Shown here: piece by piece, positions 10,126-20,500 of the stretch
How the letters are laid out: the number at the start of each line of letters is the position of its first letter
Numbering within the stretch: the stretch's first letter is position 1
Origin: Pseudopyrenochaeta lycopersici
Taxonomy: Eukaryota > Ascomycota > Dothideomycetes > Pleosporales > Pseudopyrenochaetaceae
Direction: 5' to 3'
NCBI GenBank assembly: GCA_003313425.1
Contig: NHZP01000001.1
Coordinates: 124,001 to 188,000, forward strand
DNA: 64,000 nucleotides
The notes under the pieces: generated by a model
What the model was told of the DNA's origin: nothing
What the model saw: only the letters and a program-made list of their open reading frames with translations
The model's database searches: none
Program-made: the position numbers and the translations under genes

Positions 10126-11858
10126 CTAGTAATTGCCTCTTGGGATCTTGAACCCTCCCTGAACGAGTTCATGAAAGACATTGTCTGGGTCATATAAGCT
10201 TTGAACCTCTCTTAATGATTGCAAATTCGCTGCACCATAACTCTGTATAACAGGCTGATCCCAACTCGCATCGTTCATGAATTTATACGGCAGGTGTTCT
10301 CCTTTGGATTTAGTTAGGCCTTCAATCATGTCCAATATCGAACGTGTCACATTGTGTGCAACCCAATCATCCTCTGCATTCCACCAGCCAGTATCTAGGA
10401 CAAGCCATGTTTGTTTGGTGTTCTTGAGCCCTAAGATGTTTTGCCCGCGAGCAATTCCGGCTTCGACAAGGCCTGACGAGATTGGTTGAAAGCCAAGAAT
10501 TAAAGTGCCAGCTGTAATTGACTCGATTTCCTTTAGCTCGGATGCGGACGATACTATTGCCCAGATTTGGCGGTATGTTGACGCAGAAGCAATGAAGGAG
10601 GTCGTAAACCAGTCCCATCTAAGATAATTCAGGTGAGTGCGAGCCAATATTGGATAACTTGGGTGCTAAATACCTCGGAATTTCAGGAACAATCTGACCA
10701 CCAATCATTTCGGTAATCGTCTGTAGTTTGGTAGCGTCCGATAGTGTAGGTATACTATAAAATGGCGCAAAGGCGGGCGGGGACTCCTGCGGCTTTAGAT
10801 ACACCATGTTTAGCATAGCTCCAACACCTGTCTGATTAGTTGCGAATGGCTGCAACATTAGATTTGCATATGGATCTTTATTTGGGTTGGACTGGTACTC
10901 TGCCAACGCATTGAATAGGAGGGGAAGCTGTTCACTAGAATATAGTTTAACTCCGCCCCAGACTCCGTGAATTGGATACGTGTAAAGGGTAAAGGCTGTG
11001 ACAACGCCTACAGCACGAGTATGTTAGATTTGTATTTACAACTATGAATATGGAGATTTACCGAAATTGTTACTGCCGCCCTTTAAGGCCTGGAAAAGTC
11101 GTTTGTGAGAAGCTACATTGGCGTTTACAATAGATCCATTGGCTAAAACAACCTGTTGGCTCTCAGAAGATACTCTCTCTACTCTTCATGACCTACGTAC
11201 TTCAAAATTCACAACATTATCACAAGCTAATCCGTAGAGGTCAGAGAGATAGGAAAGGCCACCTATGTCATTGTCAATATGTAACACCAGAGAAGATAAG
11301 CATGCTACTTACTTCCGAGTAAAAGGCCTCCAACCCCAACATCCAGTACTCTGCCTCCCACCGCCGTAACTTTATGTTGATCTAAATATTGATATACGTC
11401 CCTCCATCGCAAGCCTGCACCAATCGTGACGGTGCCCTTTGAAGCATTGTATCTGATGTGATTCAGCTGACTGAGATCGATCAAGACACCACCTCTTGTA
11501 TTTGCCGCAAGAGGCGACGGCATATGGCCGCCTGATCGTATGGCGAATGGGATTCTTTGGTGGCTCAAAAATGGTACAACTCGCTTCACATCTACGGCAG
11601 AGGCTGGTTCGACGATGCAGCTAGGACTACCCCATGCAGTAGCCGACCTTCGCGAATTAGCATACTGACCAATCATCGCCAAAGATCCTCAACAAACCAA
11701 TTTTCTGTGCTTAGTGCGTGGTACTTCTCATCGGAAGGCAACGTTACAGTGCCATTCTGATCATCCTTGAGCCGCTGGCAAGCATTTTGTGCTTGGCGAT
11801 CATTTGCGACCGACAAAGCAACAAGCGCGCACAAAACAATAGTAATTAACATCATCAA
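10126..11858 (-). CDS. BBE-like FAD-linked oxidoreductase (6 exons)
   Basis: Exons 11858-11698, 11647-11313, 11262-11201, 11152-11062, 11007-10674 and 10618-10126 join to 491 aa. The signal peptide is MMMLITIVLCALVALSVA. The FAD domain carries IRSGGHM (flavin histidine) and YGLACDN (flavin cysteine), so bicovalent flavin is expected. The C-terminus has NAEDD and YGAANLQSL...YDPDNVFHEL, the BBE signature. Introns fall at the same codons as in the oxidase at 4419-6421, and the exons of 62, 91 and 334 nt have exactly the same length in both, so the two are duplicates. The last intron of the other gene, before WWTTLIDW, is absent here. It is divergent from the dehydrogenase gene across 572 bp. 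Probably a secreted or vesicular oxidase acting on a product of this locus; substrate unknown. Confidence 0.87.
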
Positions 11859-12430
11859 TGGATCTCAGACTGGCCTTACTAGTAGACAGTGAAGCTTGCT
11901 TATAGAAGGTGTCATTTCTACAAACTTGCTATGATTTCCAGACGGCCGGTATCATCATAGCCTACTATGCGTGTAATTTACGTCGGTCACCGACCACGGC
12001 AGTTATCGTGTGATTATGATGACTCTGATGCGTAGGCATCTTATCATTTAATGCATTTAGTGGGCCTCAATTTGCTTAAATGCGAAATTGGTACCCACAA
12101 TCCTAATTATCGAAAGATGGCTTACTTGAGTTTAGGCCAAAAACTTCAGCCCGAATCATCACAATAGGGATTCGCCAAGATAAGCAGCGATAAGAAATCC
12201 CTGTTCATAGCAAAATCAGGGCATCTAGAGTCATAGCGCGTCCCAATACAGTGGGATGGTGTATTGGATTCCTTTTTGTACGACTTCATGAGGCACAGCC
12301 GTTAATGACCGTTGGAGATGGCGACGTCGTGTGATGAAGGATTGTCATCATATGTTACAAATTTCACGGAGCTTTTCACACCTTTGATAAGTAGAATTTC
12401 GTTCACTGTAGCTCCCTTGGCCGTAAGATC
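11859..12430. promoter_or_regulatory. Divergent promoter region, oxidase / dehydrogenase
   Basis: Non-coding space between divergent genes; holds the symmetric TCG-N5-CGA site listed separately. No other feature is clear. Confidence 0.45.
11983..11993. promoter_or_regulatory. Palindromic TCGGTCACCGA, Zn2Cys6-type site candidate
   Basis: The 11-mer is a perfect palindrome about a central C. It fits both CGG-N3-CCG and the TCG-N5-CGA form bound by AflR-type Zn2Cys6 regulators. It lies 125 nt upstream of the oxidase ATG and 438 nt upstream of the dehydrogenase ATG. I found no second copy in the neighbouring promoters, so this could be chance. Confidence 0.35.
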
Positions 12431-13487
12431 ATGGCGTACACTATCCTGCTCACAGGTGCAAATGGCTCTCTCGCGACTTACAGCGTACGGTATTTACTCG
12501 AGCACCATATCAACAACTATCTTCTACTCACTGTTCGTAATACTTCAAACGAGGATACAAATACGGATCAGCTAAGAAAACTACTTTCTACATTCCCTGG
12601 TGCGAAATTTTCTATCTGCAAACTCGATCTGTCAAGCCTCTCAGAAGTAGAGGATTTTGTTACGGACGTTGCATCCAAAATAGCCAATGGCCAGATTCCA
12701 AGGCTAGGAAGTATTATTTGTAATGCATTTTACTGGAACCTCACTAAGGATATCGAAACTACGGTTGATGGGTACGAGAAGACATTCCAGATAAATTATA
12801 TAGCTCATGCAGCGCTGGCTCTTCAACTGCTGAGCAGCTTCTCTCCCAGCGGAGGGCGCATTGTACTTTTCTCCAGCGATGCGCACGGACCTGGTAAGAA
12901 CAGCCTCGAAAAATATCCTCCGGCCATACCTGCCGACCTCAACAACTTGGTAAAGCCAGGGCCAGACGAACCAAAGGACAATTTTGGTAAAGGATTTCTG
13001 AGATATGCATTGTCCAAGCTCGCGACTGTTTCGTGGATGTATGCCCTCAATGAACGCCTCCACAAGGTACGTACAAACCACAATCTAGAGCCCCCTCTAT
13101 GGGCATCCGTTGATCACTTGATTGCAGAATGCAGCCTTCACGAACATTACAGTCGTTGCAATTAACCCCGGTAACCTGAGCGACTCCCGTGCGCTGAGAG
13201 TCAACACCCCCGCATTGCTACGAATCATGTCCAAACTTGTTATTCAGCCTATGCGACCGCTGTTGCGTTTCACAGATCCGACAATGAGAACGGCAGGAGA
13301 GGCAGGAGTGGATGTTGCTAAGTTAGCATTAGACGAAGCATACCCACACGATCGCGGTTACTTCACTTTGTTACAGAAGGACACTAGCTCTCCTGATAGC
13401 CTAGATCCAACCTTTCAACAGGCCTTGTGGGCAAAGACATTGGAGTGGACTGGCATAACTGAAGAGAAAATTAAGCTCGCGATTTGA
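12431..13487 (+). CDS. Short-chain dehydrogenase/reductase
   Basis: Two exons, 12431-13066 and 13128-13487, give 331 aa; the intron begins GTACGT and ends TTGCAG. The N-terminal TGANGSLA (residues 8-15) is the glycine-rich NAD(P) loop of an SDR. Y192-x3-K196 (YALSK) is the catalytic pair, and the SSD after the central strand supplies the serine. The usual NNAG motif is replaced by CNAF, a divergence seen in some extended fungal SDRs. The enzyme should interconvert a carbonyl and an alcohol with a nicotinamide cofactor. It is divergent from the BBE-like oxidase and followed by the cupin gene on the same strand, suggesting a tailoring role in the same pathway. Substrate unknown. Confidence 0.85.
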
Positions 13488-13839
13488 CTTAACATAACCC
13501 GTGCAAACGGTTCCATAAATAAGCTAAGCGTAGCCGGGCGACTATGAGATGGTGGAAAGGCTTCTTCCTGCAAACTTTTGTTTAGCCATGCCGTTCCCAT
13601 ATGTCGTTCCAGGGCGGGTGGCTAGAAAAGTAGAGTATCAGTAAATTAAAGAATACTTAATTCAGTAAAACCAATTTCGCACTTAATGACCCCGTGTATT
13701 TCCGAGGGTCTTCTGCATCCCCCAAGCTGGGCGTTCCAGAAGAAGCCTCGCGCAGTACATAGGGTGGGCTGCATCCATCATACACCGGCCAGGTTCTTCA
13801 AATTCCAACCACCCCACTACTGAGTCTCTGCCTCTTTCG
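13488..13839. other. Intergenic, dehydrogenase to cupin
   Basis: Presumed 3' UTR and promoter; nothing distinctive. Confidence 0.5.
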
Positions 13840-14618
13840 ATGTCATTGCAAATTGAGGAACGGAATCCAGTGCTAGCGTACGTGAAACACTTGTATATAC
13901 TCTGACTCTGGACTGAATGTCACTTTTTTTCAGCTTTGATGGCGCGATAAGCACAGTTACGGTGCCGCTCTCGAACCGTGGCTTCGCATTTGTTGTCAAG
14001 TTCCTCCTCACGCACGAAAAGCTCTTGTCATTAGGTTCGCAAAAACCTCCACTGCATTTCCATCCATGGCAAGAAGAGTATATCACTGTCCTTGAAGGCC
14101 GCCTCGCCGTTGAAATATCAGGCAAAGAACACATAATCACACCTGTGGACGGCGAAGTTTCCGTTAAACCTTGGACACATCATCGGCTTTATCCTCCTCC
14201 TTTGAGAGAAGGTGAAACTGTCACTCGATTTATTCTGAGCGGCACTGATACATTAGAGGAGTATAAGCTCGATGAACTTTTCTTTGAGAATTGGTATGGC
14301 TACCAAGATGCCGTTTTTGCACATGGAGAACGTCTTAGCGTTATACAGGTGATTTCGGTATGTCTTACACCATATATATTTTGAGAGAAAGAACTCACGA
14401 TTGTGTGCCAGATGTTTGATGCCGGCGGTTCCTACCTGTCTTTACCTTGGTGGGTTCCATTTGGGAGGACCATCTCGATGGCCATTAGTATCGTCGTGGG
14501 CAGATGGATTGGAGCTTTTCTCGGCTATCAACCATATTATCAACAATGGAGTACAGATTGGAAACTGGCGTGCGAACGCATGAATGGGTCTATTTTCCAA
14601 CAGAAGTTTGCAAAATGA
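13840..14618 (+). CDS. Cupin-domain protein with C-terminal hydrophobic tail
   Basis: Three exons, 13840-13877, 13934-14357 and 14412-14618, give 222 aa. The first exon encodes only 12 full codons; its intron runs GTACGT...TTTCAG. Cupin motif 1 is present with H54, H56 and E61 followed by G68 (LHFHPWQEEYITVLEG), and motif 2 is partly present (KPWTHHRL, H95/H96), so a metal centre is likely. Cupins of this form act as metal-dependent oxygenases, isomerases or cyclases. The C-terminal 60 residues contain a hydrophobic stretch (ISMAISIVVGRWIGAFLG) that could be a membrane anchor, unusual for a cupin. The gene follows the dehydrogenase on the same strand at the edge of the putative locus. Specific reaction unknown. 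Confidence 0.75.
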
Positions 14619-16150
14619 ACGTTGGAATCGTTACTGTCAGGGTAATACGCTGTTTTTTAGATTCAGCAAGTGTGTACAATCTGAAACGAGGCTCTTGTAA
14701 AGATTTTTAGCCTGTGATGCGTTTAAGATATTACCTGGACAATATCCTTGTTGGTATTCAAAACTGTGGTCGCAACTGATAACCTCTCTTTCACGTGTGG
14801 AAAGGTGACTTGATAGCCCTTCATTTTAAGTGCTAGAGGCATAACACCTATCGAACTATGAAGACCAGAATACTAGAAGGTATTATTCCCTAAATAGCTC
14901 CTTCACTTCGTCTCAACTCCCTTTTCTGTGAGGGCTTATGTCTTAGAACGAACAGAAAAGCTTGAGGAAAAGGTCACACCCTGTTGCCTAGCCTTGAGTC
15001 TAGCTAATTGGGCCTGGCATGTTAACCAGTTTGCTCTCTTGCCAGTATATGAACATACATCTTGTAGTTTAGTCAAAGAGTATCTGCTATTTTGGCCTTT
15101 ACTTTTGAAGAGACTTCTCTTGACCAGACCGTCCTAAATGCGCTCTGAAATCTGCCTTGCGCATTGGCGCTCTTATTGTCCCTCTCTTCATATAGAGTAT
15201 GGCCCGTGTAGTTGTGACTGGCGACATGATAGATGTGAACGGTCTGAGATTTATTGTTCCTCGCTTGATCATCGGTTGCTAAAAGAGCGGTAGCATGCGG
15301 AGTCGAATCACTGTGGCTGGTGTGGGATGGGTTTCTTTGAGAACGCGTAAGCAGTGTGAGGCATCCGCTACGACTCGTAGTTTAAAAAAAAGCCCCCAGT
15401 GGTGTATGCTTACTTAAGAATTGCGATGGTAAAATACGCCAAGTCGGGTTTCTTAGTAGCTTCCTCTATCAGCTTGAGCGTGTTGTTGCGCTTCGTAGCG
15501 TCCCTGATCCTATGTGTCATTTAAACGAGGGAGCGAGGGATTGGAGACATAATTTGGGAATGCTAAGTATTTTGAAGGCAGAGAATGGATAGATAAGAAT
15601 GTGTGAAAGAATAATAAGGAGCTGGGCAACAGTAGCCTAGGTGATCTATGAGGTGGTCTGCTGTTTATTTAGGAGGCTCGCAAGAGCCAGCTACATATAG
15701 GGGAGAGCTGAGCACAGTCTACTGCAGAGGCCAGTGTGTAGCCAGAGCACGAGTGGCGTATGTGGACAGCGCGTGCGGGAGCGCGCACGTGAGCGCACCG
15801 TACAACACGTCACGGCGCGTTGTCTGCAACAGAATGTAATTTCGTTTCAATTGTAGTTTAGAAAGTGGTGCAAGATAGCGTTGTCTTATATGTGGTTACA
15901 TATAGAGTATTGCACTAAAAATAGGGTCCTTGTTAAACGCTGCTACTTACCTCGGGCGAGGTAGCGACATGGCCCTAGTTTCAAAACACAGGGTGTACTG
16001 GGCGCCAAACCGGCCGCACATGTAAAGATCCCATTTGGCGCACGTGATTGAGCACAGACCTCATGTCACCGTACCGCACCTATGGGAATCCTTTAACGCT
16101 TCGACGGCCTGAATTGCCGTCGTGATGCATTATTCGCGTACACAGACAGC
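14619..16150. other. Gene-poor transition zone
   Basis: No gene recognised. About 15740-15820 holds a CG-rich patch with repeated GCGC/CACGTG-like words (gcgcgcacgtgagcgc), similar to the repeat inside the hAT element at 35.2 kb, which suggests a scrap of a related repeat. TpA content rises towards 16.1 kb. Confidence 0.4.
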
Positions 16151-17265
16151 ATGTACCTAATTCAAATAAGTGCTCGTTCTCTGATTAGAAAATCTTGGAA
16201 CTCACGCAAACCGAAGAGCGCATCAAAGGTGTTCAACTTCCAGCGTTTGTCCACATTCAGCGGAACACCCGAGATGGGTCAACTGATGCACAGCTGCGGC
16301 ATCGACGCCGAGCCTTTACATCGCTATCAAGTTGGTGGTTATCATCCAATTACTCTCAGAGACCTTTTTAAAGACGGAAGGTACAAATTTTTATATAAGC
16401 TAGGCTAGGGAGGTTATTTAACCGTGTAGGCTGCGAAAGATCTGAGGTAACCTCGCCACCACGCGATAGTAATTATGCTTACGATTGATTAGGAATCATG
16501 AATACGTTGCACTAAAAGTCTCGGTTGGAGAAGTCTGTGAAAAAAGCCAAGAGCTTAAGATCTTGCGCACTATAGCGGGGCTTAATTCTGGAGAAATTAG
16601 CTTACAGTATATAATGTAACTGTTAGACTACTTCTATATTAAGGGTCTAAACAGGAAGCACAAATTTCTAGTACTTAAGTTCCTAGGGCTAAGTGTCGCA
16701 AATATTCTTAATATACGCTTTAACAACGAAAGACTCCTAGGGACACTTGCAAAAACTAGTGCTTAATAAGCCCTTATTAGCCTCGCGTACTTACACAAAT
16801 ATAATATTAGACACAGAGGTATAATTATTATTAAGTGCATCCTAGTGGCACCTAGCTGATATATCCTAGATCTGCACACACGCAACTTAACTTTTATTAT
16901 CCCTTCCTTACATACTCTTACGGAAGCAGAACTCCTCTAAAAGCTCTAAAGCCCAGACATTAGGGCTATCATAAGGAAAGATAGGAAACTATTAGAGCCT
17001 AGCTTGCCTGCATACCTAGTTTAACTAACTTCCTATCCTGCAGATATAAGTTTGTTAAAGCAGTAGATTAAAATTATTAACTTTAGCGAATCTTTCGCTA
17101 ATAATAACGTACCTAAAACGCTCTACACTCCTCTTTATATTCGAGCACCTAAGGTTATTTCTAGAGAGAAGTTAGACTATCGCGTTAACTTGTAGAGTGC
17201 GGGATGTATAATAAGTGTAAATCTAAGCCGTATAGGCGTAAGCCAAGTCGCAAATGAAGATAAAG
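16151..17265 (+). pseudogene. SRPK-like protein kinase pseudogene, 5' part
   Basis: The open part (16151-16408) ends in a typical SRPK-like start: YQVGGYHPITLRD...GRYKFLYKLG. The frame then continues with stops where tryptophans are expected in the glycine loop (LG*GGY...V*AAKD), and an intron of about 46 nt can be placed before EYVALKVSV, the VAIK lysine strand. Further on come decayed LAYLH, a DLHTRNL-like catalytic loop, INFSES in place of DFGES, and RAPKVI...LDYRVNL*S for the APE segment and following helix. Changes such as TGG to TAG and GAC to AAC are G-to-A, as RIP gives on the opposite strand. The gene is dead. At 17265 it is cut by the Copia element; its 3' end resumes at 22676. Confidence 0.75.
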
Positions 17266-17388
17266 TGTTAGCCAACACGGTTAGCTCCTCACGTGCTCTG
17301 TTATATAAGCATCCACAGGGTATATAGTTCCCTTGTGTCTCATTTGATAGGAATCAACCTAGTTCCTCCTGCCTGCTGCCCGCCAACA
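17266..17388 (+). repeat. 5' LTR of Copia element 1
   Basis: 123 bp, TG...CA ends, contains a TATATAAG promoter-like box. Nearly identical to 22553-22675. Confidence 0.93.
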
Positions 17389-17599
17389 GTTATGAGCCTA
17401 GTTTGCACCTCCTAAGCTACGCAACTCTGCACAAATATAGCTTTAGACGTGTAACTGATAACAACTACGTTTACCTTTACCTGTTATGTCTATTAACAGC
17501 TAGGTTAGCGTTAAAGACCTATATAGTTAATAAGTGTCGCTATTTAACCAGAACTATTGCTCTCTGCATAGAGATTAGTTTAGTAATTAATTACTGAGA

Positions 17600-20500
17600 T
17601 CACGATGTCGTACAACGACGCAGGAGTCACATAAGTGACTGTTTTACTGGATAAACTAGCCGACTAGGAGTCGTAGTTCCAGCTATAACAAGAGAAAGCT
17701 GTCGTAGATAGTATTTAGAAGTACTATAATATCTTAAAACTAAAGGATAAGCTACTAAAGCTTAGAGAACTAACTAGACTATTACCTAGCGATATACGGC
17801 CAGGAGCGACAGAGATTAGCTAGCTAGACGCAGCTAAAAAGGCATTATATAGTAATCTCCTTTAAGACTAGAGATATAAAAGAGTAGAGTATATAAAACT
17901 TAAGCAGAAGGATAGTAAGCTCCTTCTTAACATCAGCCGTATAATTACTGCTTAACACCTTTACCTTATTAGTAGAAAAGATAAGGCGTATAATTAACTA
18001 GTTACTCTTAAGAAGTAGTTTACGCTAACAGCTGCCTTATAAAGTAGAGAGCTAACTGTTAAATATTAAGCTCTACAGGATAGTCCTTAGAGTTAAGATC
18101 TTAAGTAATAGCTTAATAACTAGATTTACATTACTAACTAAGGCGGGGAGGTAGGTCTCCCTAAAATAACAGGTTATTAAGCTTAAGAGGATTTCCTAAT
18201 ATCTATTAGGACGATTACCTTTAAATAGGCAGCATCGTCGCACTATAACCTTATTAAAAAGGAGACCTTAGATAAGATGAATAAGATTTAACCTCTAGCA
18301 GACTATATAGCTTAGTTTAGGGTCTATTATTAACGAATTAGGCCTAGTGTAACGTTGCTTAGCACGTTTGTAACACTTAGTGTTTTAAACAGAATAGACT
18401 AGAAGAACTAGAAGGACTAGAAGGAGTAGAGATTATTAAAATTAGCTTATAAGCTAGAATGTCTCTGCGGAGGTATGCATTAGTATAGGGAGTGCTAGTA
18501 CCTGTTTCCAGATTATCTAAAGAGACTAGAGAGCTTTCAACCTGTTAAAGCTGTACAGGATAGGATAGCTGAGGCCTTAAAGAACCTAGAGCAGGTTAAA
18601 AGGATTAATAAGCTCCTCGCTCGTTATAGTAAGAAAATTAAGGGCGTGGATAAGCTAATAAGCCTTGACAGTAGAAAGGAGAGCTAGGGGGGCAGTTTTG
18701 CAACCTACAGCTCCTTCTCCGTCACCTAAGTGCAACTAAAAACGCTGCTAATGATTATTAATTAATAGATCCTTAACTTAGGCTTAAACATCTATATATA
18801 TAATTTAAGGAGGTTTAGCTAGCGAGAGATAAGGTAGGCGATAGCTTAGGAAACAGTACTTGCAGGAGACTTAATCCTAGCAATACAGGCCTGGGGAGAG
18901 GTTGTATTTAAGGTTAATCGACTGTCTAGAATAAGTTAGATTAAGCTAACTAATATGGCCCTTATAGAAGGCTTCTTTATAAATGTTGTAAGCCTCTTAA
19001 GATGCTAAGAAATAGGCATTTAGTTCGACTTAGGACGAGATATTATATACAAGCAGTATCTGTTAAACGTCACATGCCTACTTAGGTATAGAGAAGGACA
19101 CTGGATTATTGATGCTGACGAGAACGATTGTCTAGCACTAAGTAGCTTTGTAACAGCTTTTTGACGAGCGTATAAGGTCTTACAGGAAGATTGACGTCTA
19201 ATTGCCGCATCTTATGTTAAAGCTCATAAGATGTTTGCACACGTGAGCAAGGAGGCAATTGATTACTTAAATGCGAACGTACGAGGAATTAACCTTAAGT
19301 AAGGAGCTCGAGCACCGCAGCTGCGAGAATGCGAGACCTGCATTAAGTTAAAATTGATAGCTCAGGTTAGTAGGCGTCAATTAGACGATCGAGCTACAAG
19401 GCCTTTCTATAGGATTGTAGTTGATCTTGTATAGCTGATCCTAACAGGAGAAACGTGCTATAACGGAGATTGTTACCTCCTACATGCTGTATGCGAGTTC
19501 TTAAGGTGGTATAAGGCGACGACTCTTACTAATAAAACACTACCTGTTGTGATAGCAGCGTTGCGAGCGCTGATAAATAAGATTAAACGCTAGTATAGAT
19601 ATACTGTTGTTGTCTTTAAGGTTAATAGTGATTACAGGTACAGCTTACAGCTCTATAAGATCGCGAGGCAGGCTGGCCTTAAGGTTAAGCTTTGAGCCCC
19701 TAACACGCCTAAACAGCTAGGAGCTGCAGAGTAAGTAGGGAACGTGATTATAATAAGAGCAAGATTACTTTAAATTAAGGTAGGACTGCTAAAGTCGCTG
19801 TTAAATGAGCTAGCAGTTATAGCAGCTTAAATCGTTAATGTCACGCCTACTAAGTTAATCGCATGGAAGACGCCATATAAGCTAGTCTATAGCAGGCAGC
19901 CTTTAGTTACCTACTTCTTATAGATAGGCTGCAAAGCCTATATCCTAAATAAGAAGCTAAAGAAAGTAGATAAGCTTAAGTCTCGTACATTTATAGGATA
20001 CCTCACAGGGTACGACTTAACAAATATCTTCCGCATCTGGCTGCTAAAGAAGAGCTAGGTAATACGCGTGAGAGACGTAATATTTTAGAAGAATAGCCTT
20101 TTTAACAACTATAAGAAAGCTGAGAGAGAAGCTATTATACGAGAAGATATTAACTATCTTAATATACCTTAGGTACAGGAGATAGAGGCTGATTAAGAGA
20201 TACTGCAGAACTAGAGGCATCAGCTTAACGATAAGACAGCTCGTTCTACAGAGATAGCTGAAAACAACACGGTAGCAGAGTTCTATAAGGACTGGGGCTT
20301 TCTACTAACACTAGAACTATCAGATCGTGGTACTGTACTACCTTAACAGGAGGCAGGCGACGATAGAGAACCAGACTAAGCTATAGAGCTGGTAGAATAA
20401 GTTAGTGCTGAAGATCAAGGCACTGAGGAACAGGTTCAAGAACAGCTGCTTGATGAGCTGCAGACACATTATGAGGATGACACGTCTACAGTTACAAGTA

